Assembly: GCA_937898095.1 (NCBI GenBank)
Contig: CALDKR010000252.1
Span: forward strand, 1-19,875
Length of the DNA stretch: 19,875 nt
Direction: 5' to 3'
DNA from: an uncultured Rhodoluna sp.
Lineage (GTDB): Bacteria; Actinomycetota; Actinomycetes; Actinomycetales; Microbacteriaceae
The notes beneath the pieces were generated by a model, which worked only from the letters and a program-made list of their open reading frames with translations, did not search any database and was not told the origin of the DNA. Numbering within the stretch: position 1 is the stretch's first letter; every line of letters begins with the position of its first letter. Below, piece by piece: positions 15,712-19,875 of this stretch. The position numbers and the translations under genes are program-made.

Positions 15712-17130
15712 CTAGTAGGCAACAGTTAGTTCTTCAGTTTTTTCAGTTTCGACTGACTCATCAACTGGGCCAGCTTGGGCGGCGGCGAGAAGCAGTCTTA
15801 ATTCAACGACTGCCAGCGCTGCATAAATAGCGGTAAATGCAATTAGCGAGATCAATACATCGACTCCGTTGATTCCAGGCGATACTCCATCAGCGGTTTT
15901 CATAAGCTTGAAAACCAACCAAGGTTGACGACCCATTTCGGTGAACATCCAGCCGACTGAGATTGCGAGCACCGGAATCGGTGATGCAAAAATCGCAATG
16001 TTCCATGCCCAGGTTGGAACCTTGAGGTCTGCACGACGTGTAAGCCACAGGCCGACTACTGCGATAAGCATCGAAAGCATGCCTAGGCCAATCATCCAAC
16101 GGAACGCCCAGTAGGTGATCCAGATAACCGGCATGTAGTCACCGGGGCCATAAGCGGCAACATATTGCGCCTGAAGGTCGTTAAGGCCTTCAACCTTTCC
16201 GTTTAGGTCGTGGGTTGAAAGAAAAGAAAGCAAGTGCTCGATGCGAACTGAGAATAATTCGCTCTTTCCGTCTGGGGTCCCCCAGGTGAATAGCGAAAAG
16301 CTTGCCGGCGCAGAGGTGTTATACAGCGCCTCGGCAGCTGCCATTTTCATTGGCTGAGTTTGAACCATAGCAAGACCTAGTCCGTCGCCAGAAACTACTG
16401 TTCCGATGCCACCGACTAAGACACTCCATAGACCTAGGCGAAGCGATGAACGCATTGAGTCGACAAATTGGCTGCGCTTTAGGTGATAAGCCGAGACTCC
16501 AACCATGACTGCTCCGGCAAACATGATTGACGCAGTGATTGTGTGCGGAAACTGATTCAGCGCCACGATGTTGGTTAGAACTGCACCGATGTCGGTTAGC
16601 TCTGCGCGGTTTTTAGCCTCGTTAATCTCAAAACCGACCGGGTTCTGCATAAATGAGTTAGCCGCCAAGATGAAATAGGCCGACAGCACCACACCGAGTG
16701 CGGTCATCCAGATGGTTGCAAGGTGAACCTTTTTAGGCAGGCGACCCCAGCCGAAGATCCACAGGCCAATGAAAGTTGCCTCGAAGAAGAATGCCAGGAG
16801 GCCTTCCATGGCAAGTGGTGCGCCAAAGATGTCTCCGACGAAACGCGAATAGTCAGACCAGTTCATTCCGAACTGAAATTCCTGAACGATTCCGGTGACA
16901 ACGCCCATCGCAAAATTGATTAGAAAGAGTTTTCCGAAAAGTTTGGTTAGCTTGAGCCATTTTTCGTTTTCAGTGCGCACCCATGCGGTTTGCATGATTG
17001 CAACCAAAAAGACCATGCCTATAGTCAGTGGCACAAACAAGAAGTGATAAACAGTGGTCAAACCGAACTGCCAACGCGACAAATCAAGTGCGCTTAGCTC
17101 GGTTGCAAAATTCGGAAGAACCGTTTGCAT
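15712..17130 (-). CDS. cydA: Cytochrome bd quinol oxidase, subunit I
   Basis: CydA carries hemes b558, b595 and d and oxidises quinol. The 472-residue product has the expected ligands: H29 in VYHFLFVPLTIG (E. coli H19), H196 in QFPHT (H186) and M346 in RWMIGLG (M393). E109 and E117 (MEGLLAFFFEATF) match the acidic pair near the active site, and QTQPMKMAAAE (257-267) supplies the Q-loop Lys and Glu. GRQPW is at 400-404. The compact size suits the short Q-loop class. I start at ATG 17130 (MQTVLPNF), preceded by AGAAAGAG; an in-frame TTG at 17169 would add 13 residues with no ribosome site. It is first in cydABDC, which provides respiration at low oxygen. Confidence 0.97.
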   Translation of the reverse strand: MQTVLPNFATELSALDLSRWQFGLTTVYHFLFVPLTIGMVFLVAIMQTAWVRTENEKWLKLTKLFGKLFLINFAMGVVTGIVQEFQFGMNWSDYSRFVGDIFGAPLAMEGLLAFFFEATFIGLWIFGWGRLPKKVHLATIWMTALGVVLSAYFILAANSFMQNPVGFEINEAKNRAELTDIGAVLTNIVALNQFPHTITASIMFAGAVMVGVSAYHLKRSQFVDSMRSSLRLGLWSVLVGGIGTVVSGDGLGLAMVQTQPMKMAAAEALYNTSAPASFSLFTWGTPDGKSELFSVRIEHLLSFLSTHDLNGKVEGLNDLQAQYVAAYGPGDYMPVIWITYWAFRWMIGLGMLSMLIAVVGLWLTRRADLKVPTWAWNIAIFASPIPVLAISVGWMFTEMGRQPWLVFKLMKTADGVSPGINGVDVLISLIAFTAIYAALAVVELRLLLAAAQAGPVDESVETEKTEELTVAY

Positions 17131-17173
17131 GAGGATTCTCTTTCTAGATGTTTTTTCTAATTCATCCAATTAA

Positions 17174-17202
17174 GGTTTACTCCTGCTGGCAGCGAATCGC
17201 AA
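17174..17202 (-). promoter_or_regulatory. Candidate cydA promoter
   Basis: On the minus strand TTGCGA (17197-17202) and TAAACC (17174-17179) are 17 nt apart, giving a leader of about 36 nt. A 9-base palindrome, GCGAATCGC (17192-17200), overlaps the -35. Further upstream ACAAC occurs twice 11 nt apart (17244-17248 and 17255-17259), about one helical turn, which may be an activator or repressor site. I found no full Rex-type operator. Confidence 0.4.
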
Positions 17203-17272
17203 GTCAGGCTCGCTATGGTTTTCAAAATTTATTCCCGAATTTCACAACTTTTTTACAACATTTCAGAATGAG

Positions 17273-17300
17273 TTGAATTGTCAATAATCGTGAAAAGATT
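17273..17300 (+). promoter_or_regulatory. Candidate promoter for the dedA-like gene, possibly leaderless
   Basis: TTGAAT (17273-17278) and AAGATT (17295-17300) are 16 nt apart, with 6 nt between the -10 and the GTG at 17307, the spacing of a leaderless transcript. TTGTCA (17278-17283) with TAGAAC (17301-17306, 17-nt gap) also looks like a promoter but would start RNA inside the gene. No ribosome site precedes the GTG. Confidence 0.35.
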
Positions 17301-17306
17301 TAGAAC

Positions 17307-17999
17307 GTGACCGAACTCATCGATTGGCTAATCAGCACCGTTCAAAGCGTTGACCCACTGCTTCGAAACTTGATTGCTGGCCTGGCGATCATGCTTGAAA
17401 CATCCTTGTTTGTTGGATTGGTAATCCCTGGAGACACGGTGGTCATCGTTGCCTCAACCGCCGTTTCAAACTGGTTTGATTTTGGCTGGCTCCTAGGAGC
17501 TGTTTTGCTCGGTTCTCTAATCGGCGAGAGCTTGGGCTTCTTGATTGGTCGCCTTTTCGGCGAGAAAATTCGGTTTAGTCGTTTGGGGCAAAAACTTGGC
17601 GAATCTAATTGGCAGCTGGCCGACACTTTCGTTGAAACTCGAGGTGGCTTGGCGGTTGGAATCTCACGCTTCTTGCCTGTGCTTCATTCGCTGGTTCCAG
17701 TGACTGCTGGAATGACCCGAATGAAATACAAAGTTTTCATTCGCTGGACAGTTGCAGCTTGCGCCATTTGGGCCAGTGCCTACGTTGGGGTTGGTTATGC
17801 AGCGCGCGGTGCATACGAGCAGTTGGCGGGCTCGCTAAAGTTTGGCAGCCTGATTTTCGTTGCCATCGCGGTCGCACTGACGGTGTTGATTCACTTTGCT
17901 AAAAAGCGCCTAGAGCGCAAGGCTGAGCAACTTATCGCCGAGGGCGAGGTTGCCCGGGCATCGGTTGCCGGAGGTCAGGAAAGCGAGACTGAAGTCTGA
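17307..17999 (+). CDS. DedA family membrane protein
   Basis: DedA proteins are inner-membrane carriers; several members are linked to undecaprenyl phosphate or lipid flipping and to proton-motive-force balance. The 230-residue protein has the family core: ETSLFVGLVIPGDTVVIVAS (about 31-50; acidic residue then PGD), GSLIGESLGFLIGRLFG, and SRFLPVLHSLVPVTAGMTRM. In the last motif the usual second Arg (RFIPxxR) is His here. A charged, Ala/Glu-rich tail follows the last helix. The start is GTG at 17307. The stop overlaps the next gene's ATG (TGATG), so the two are probably co-translated. The exact substrate is unknown. Confidence 0.9.
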   Translation: MTELIDWLISTVQSVDPLLRNLIAGLAIMLETSLFVGLVIPGDTVVIVASTAVSNWFDFGWLLGAVLLGSLIGESLGFLIGRLFGEKIRFSRLGQKLGESNWQLADTFVETRGGLAVGISRFLPVLHSLVPVTAGMTRMKYKVFIRWTVAACAIWASAYVGVGYAARGAYEQLAGSLKFGSLIFVAIAVALTVLIHFAKKRLERKAEQLIAEGEVARASVAGGQESETEV

Positions 18000-18736
18000 T
18001 GTGCGGTCGATTTGTAGTTGCAAAAACCGTTGGTGAAATTCTCACGATTTTTGAAGCCGATGAGATTGTTGGCGACATTCCGGGGCCTAGTTATAACGTT
18101 GCCCCAACACAGCAAATCGCGATTATTGTCGATCGCGCATTTGAAAAGGATGATCATGGCGCACCGCTCGGTGAGTTGAATCGTGAAATCCACTCGGCTC
18201 GCTGGGGCTTGGTGCCTCGATGGAGCAAAGATGGCCCGTCTAGCGGCTCACCTCTGGTGAATGGCCGCATTGAAAGCATTCTCGAGAAACCATCATTCAA
18301 AGATTCAGTTGTTCGACGCCGGTGCGTGATTCCTGCTTCGGGTTATTACGAATGGCACGTCAATGAAGATGGGTCGAAACAGCCTTATTACATCAATGCT
18401 GGCACCGATGGCATGTTCGCATTTGCGGGCCTTTATGAATGGTGGCGCGACCCAGCTAAGCCCGAGGGCGACCCCGCTCGCTGGTTGCTTTCAGCAACAA
18501 CCTTGACAAAAGATTCCGCGCCTGAATTGGCGCACATTCACGACAGAAATCCGGTGCTCCTGACACCTGAAACTCTCGAAGCCTGGATCGATCCGCACAT
18601 TGAGGGTGATGAGAACCTACTTCAGGCAATCGCTCTTGAATCCGATGTGGTTGCAGCCGAAGCTGAGTTTTACAAAGTCGACGCTGCCGTTGGTGCCGTC
18701 AGAAACAACTCCCCCGAGCTAATACGCGCTATTTAG
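17999..18736 (+). CDS. SOS response-associated peptidase (SRAP) protein, YedK/HMCES type
   Basis: SRAP proteins protect abasic sites in single-stranded DNA by forming a thiazolidine bond through Cys2. The 245-residue product begins MCGRF, so the Cys is exposed after Met removal. Further motifs are SYNVAPTQ, WGLVPRW, NGRIES (the NARSET region with the conserved Asn and Arg), CVIPASGYYEW (catalytic Glu) and AHIHDRNPVLL (catalytic His; the usual RMP reads RNP). The set is complete, so activity is expected. The ATG at 17999 overlaps the dedA stop. It sits directly before a LexA-controlled gene set, in keeping with a DNA-damage role, but no LexA box precedes its own transcript. Confidence 0.93.
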   Translation: MCGRFVVAKTVGEILTIFEADEIVGDIPGPSYNVAPTQQIAIIVDRAFEKDDHGAPLGELNREIHSARWGLVPRWSKDGPSSGSPLVNGRIESILEKPSFKDSVVRRRCVIPASGYYEWHVNEDGSKQPYYINAGTDGMFAFAGLYEWWRDPAKPEGDPARWLLSATTLTKDSAPELAHIHDRNPVLLTPETLEAWIDPHIEGDENLLQAIALESDVVAAEAEFYKVDAAVGAVRNNSPELIRAI

Positions 18737-18743
18737 CCTTTTT
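18718..18743 (+). terminator. Possible weak terminator after the SRAP gene
   Basis: GCTAATA (18718-18724) can pair with TATTTAGC (18730-18737, one bulged T) across a CGCGC loop, followed by C and five T. It overlaps the SRAP stop codon and is A/T-rich, so its strength is doubtful. Confidence 0.35.
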
Positions 18744-18766
18744 GCTCTCGATAAACCCAAATTAAT

Positions 18767-18794
18767 TTGCAATGTCGGGGGCATCTCATACACT
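18767..18794 (+). promoter_or_regulatory. Promoter of the SOS cassette
   Basis: TTGCAA (18767-18772) and TACACT (18789-18794) are 16 nt apart. The expected start near 18801 falls in the LexA box, so bound LexA would block initiation. The leader would be about 60 nt. Confidence 0.6.
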
Positions 18795-18799
18795 CTTAA

Positions 18800-18821
18800 C
18801 ATTCGAACAAATGTTCGAATG
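18800..18821 (+). promoter_or_regulatory. LexA (SOS) box
   Basis: Two perfect 9-base inverted arms, CATTCGAAC and GTTCGAATG, flank AAAT. The core GAAC-N4-GTTC is exactly the Gram-positive/actinobacterial LexA operator, and the symmetry extends further than usual. It lies 5 nt past the -10 of the promoter for the DUF6504-like gene and dnaE2. Confidence 0.92.
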
Positions 18822-18863
18822 TAGCAATTCGATTTGCGACAAAAAGTTGGTTAGGGGTGAGTG

Positions 18864-19178
18864 ATGCAAATCGACGAAAGAGTTCGAGTTTTCACCGACG
18901 AACTCGGCCGTCCGGCCGGGTTTACTTGGCGCAATCAAAACTTTTTAGTCTCAGAGGCTCCGGTTCGCTGGTTCTCTAGGCGCAACTGGTGGCTAGACGC
19001 AAAAAGTGTTCAGCGCGGCATTGGCAGCAGCCTGCTCGAAATCGAAATGTGGCGCCTAGTAGCCAAAGAATTGAGCGCCGACCCCGAGGCATCGCCCGCC
19101 CCACCTGAATTCGAATTAGCCAGAACTAAAGACCAGCAAGATCCTGACAGCTGGCTCTTGCTTCGCACCCTCGAGTGA
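18864..19178 (+). CDS. DUF6504-like small protein, SOS-controlled
   Basis: The product has 104 residues with no membrane segment or signal. It has a basic, Trp-rich middle: GRPAGFTWRNQNFLVSE, then VRWFSRRNWWLDAK and LLEIEMWRLVA. This matches my recollection of DUF6504, an actinobacterial family often encoded near imuB and dnaE2; its molecular role is not known to me. The start is ATG at 18864 with AGGGG about 7 nt upstream; GTG at 18861 would add one residue. Its stop lies 2 nt before the dnaE2 start, so the two genes are almost certainly one transcript under the LexA box. A part in translesion synthesis is inferred from context only. Confidence 0.72.
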   Translation: MQIDERVRVFTDELGRPAGFTWRNQNFLVSEAPVRWFSRRNWWLDAKSVQRGIGSSLLEIEMWRLVAKELSADPEASPAPPEFELARTKDQQDPDSWLLLRTLE

Positions 19179-19180
19179 TC

Positions 19181-19875
19181 ATGGGCAGTTTTGTTCACCT
19201 GCATGTTGCCTCTGCCTTTTCGGCTCACTACGGAGTCACGCGCCCCGAGCTAATGGTTGAAGCAGCCAGAGCCATGGGCTTCGACGCCCTAGCGGTGACA
19301 GACCGCAACGGTCTTTACGGTGCAATTAAACACATCGGTGCTTGCCTGCAACTAGGTATTGATCCAATTGTTGGCGTCGAGCTTGAAGTGCTTGATTTTG
19401 GCAGACCCCTAGGCAAAGCAACAGTGCTGTGTCACGGCGGCACGCAGGGTTTCGGCTGGTCAGTGCTTTGCCAGGTGGTTTCAGCCGCTCATCGACTGGC
19501 CAAAAAAGACTCAATTGCAATCGAAAGACTCGAACTCTCAAAACTGTTAGCCAAGGGCGGGTGCACGGTGCTGATTGGCCCCCAATCAGACATCGGCGAG
19601 CTGCCGCAAAGTCAAAGCGTGACTGTCGCCGAGCAGCGACTGGGCGACTGGGCGCAATTATTTCGCCAACCAGGCACTTTAGCCATAGAGGTTTTCAGTC
19701 ACTTAACTGAGCCGGGCACTAGATATTCAACCGCTCGTGCAAAGCAGCTGCTCAACCTAGCCGACGCTCACAGCCTGCCCGCTGTGCTAACCAATGCGGT
19801 CAGATATCTCGAGCCAGACGATGCCCTCACCGCCGATGTTCTAGATTCAGCAAGGCACCTTGAACCGCTTGGTTT
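19181..19875 (+). CDS. dnaE2: Error-prone DNA polymerase DnaE2-type, PHP domain; 3' end outside window
   Basis: The reading frame is open from ATG 19181 to the window end (231 codons) and encodes the N-terminal PHP domain of a C-family DNA polymerase: FVHLHVASAFS (4-14), ARAMGFDALAVTDRNGLYGAIKH and GIDPIVGVELEV. DnaE2 is the damage-induced translesion polymerase that works with ImuB. The HLHVAS opening and TDR in place of the TDH of many PHP domains resemble the DnaE2-like branch of actinobacteria as I recall it, and the LexA box supports DnaE2 over the replicative DnaE1. The polymerase core is outside the window. No ribosome site is obvious; translation probably couples to the gene 2 nt upstream. 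Confidence 0.82.
   Translation, partial: MGSFVHLHVASAFSAHYGVTRPELMVEAARAMGFDALAVTDRNGLYGAIKHIGACLQLGIDPIVGVELEVLDFGRPLGKATVLCHGGTQGFGWSVLCQVVSAAHRLAKKDSIAIERLELSKLLAKGGCTVLIGPQSDIGELPQSQSVTVAEQRLGDWAQLFRQPGTLAIEVFSHLTEPGTRYSTARAKQLLNLADAHSLPAVLTNAVRYLEPDDALTADVLDSARHLEPLG

Noticed and set aside
17131..17169. Upstream TTG start adding 13 residues to CydA
   Set aside because: It has no ribosome site, overlaps the likely transcription start, and CydA N-termini match the ATG at 17130.
17233..17266. Rex operator upstream of cydA
   Set aside because: Only one half-site (TTGTGAA on the minus strand) is present; the second arm does not match.
1..19875. CRISPR arrays, tRNA genes, insertion sequences, attachment sites
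   Set aside because: I saw no regularly spaced repeats, cloverleaf sequences, transposase genes or terminal repeats; the genes are typical chromosomal ones with uniform composition.

Overview
The window carries 15 protein-coding genes and no tRNA, rRNA, CRISPR or mobile element that I can see. Several things point to an actinobacterium: the block leuS-comEA-comEC-holA next to rpsT and lepA, a cydABDC operon, an SOS box of the GAAC-N4-GTTC type, and a DUF6504-like gene leading into a DnaE2-type polymerase. Base composition is near 50% G+C, start codons are often GTG or TTG, and intergenic gaps are very short. Together these suggest a streamlined aquatic member of the Microbacteriaceae (Luna/Rhodoluna/Aquiluna type). 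That taxonomic guess is inference; the actinobacterial assignment is firmer.

Layout: (1) 1-1467, minus: lepA, cut off at its 3' end by the window edge. (2) 1681-1941, plus: rpsT, divergent from lepA and closed by a hairpin terminator that faces both ways. (3) 1999-6740, minus: comEA-comEC-holA-MFS permease, with overlapping or close-set genes. (4) 6839-10686, minus: pabB then leuS, closed by a terminator just upstream of comEA. (5) 10781-11575, plus: pabC, divergent from pabB. (6) 11538-17130, minus: cydA-cydB-cydD-cydC, encoding cytochrome bd oxidase and its ABC assembly exporter; cydC overlaps pabC tail to tail. (7) 17307-18736, plus: a DedA membrane protein and an SRAP (YedK/HMCES-type) abasic-site protein, overlapping at TGATG. 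(8) 18767-19875, plus: a promoter with a near-perfect LexA box, a DUF6504-like small gene, and the start of a dnaE2-type polymerase that runs off the window.

Functionally the window joins translation (lepA, rpsT, leuS), replication and repair (holA, SRAP, dnaE2), DNA uptake (comEA, comEC), folate precursor synthesis (pabB, pabC) and high-affinity respiration (cydABDC). No gap between genes exceeds 300 bases; the longest are 1468-1680 and 17131-17306, and both hold divergent promoters. I see no clearly new multi-gene system. The best second-look points are an apparent ATC start codon in cydD, a comEA promoter whose start site falls inside the leuS terminator hairpin, a ComEC without the usual N-terminal domain, and an SOS cassette in which DUF6504 and dnaE2 sit directly behind the LexA box with no imuB between them.
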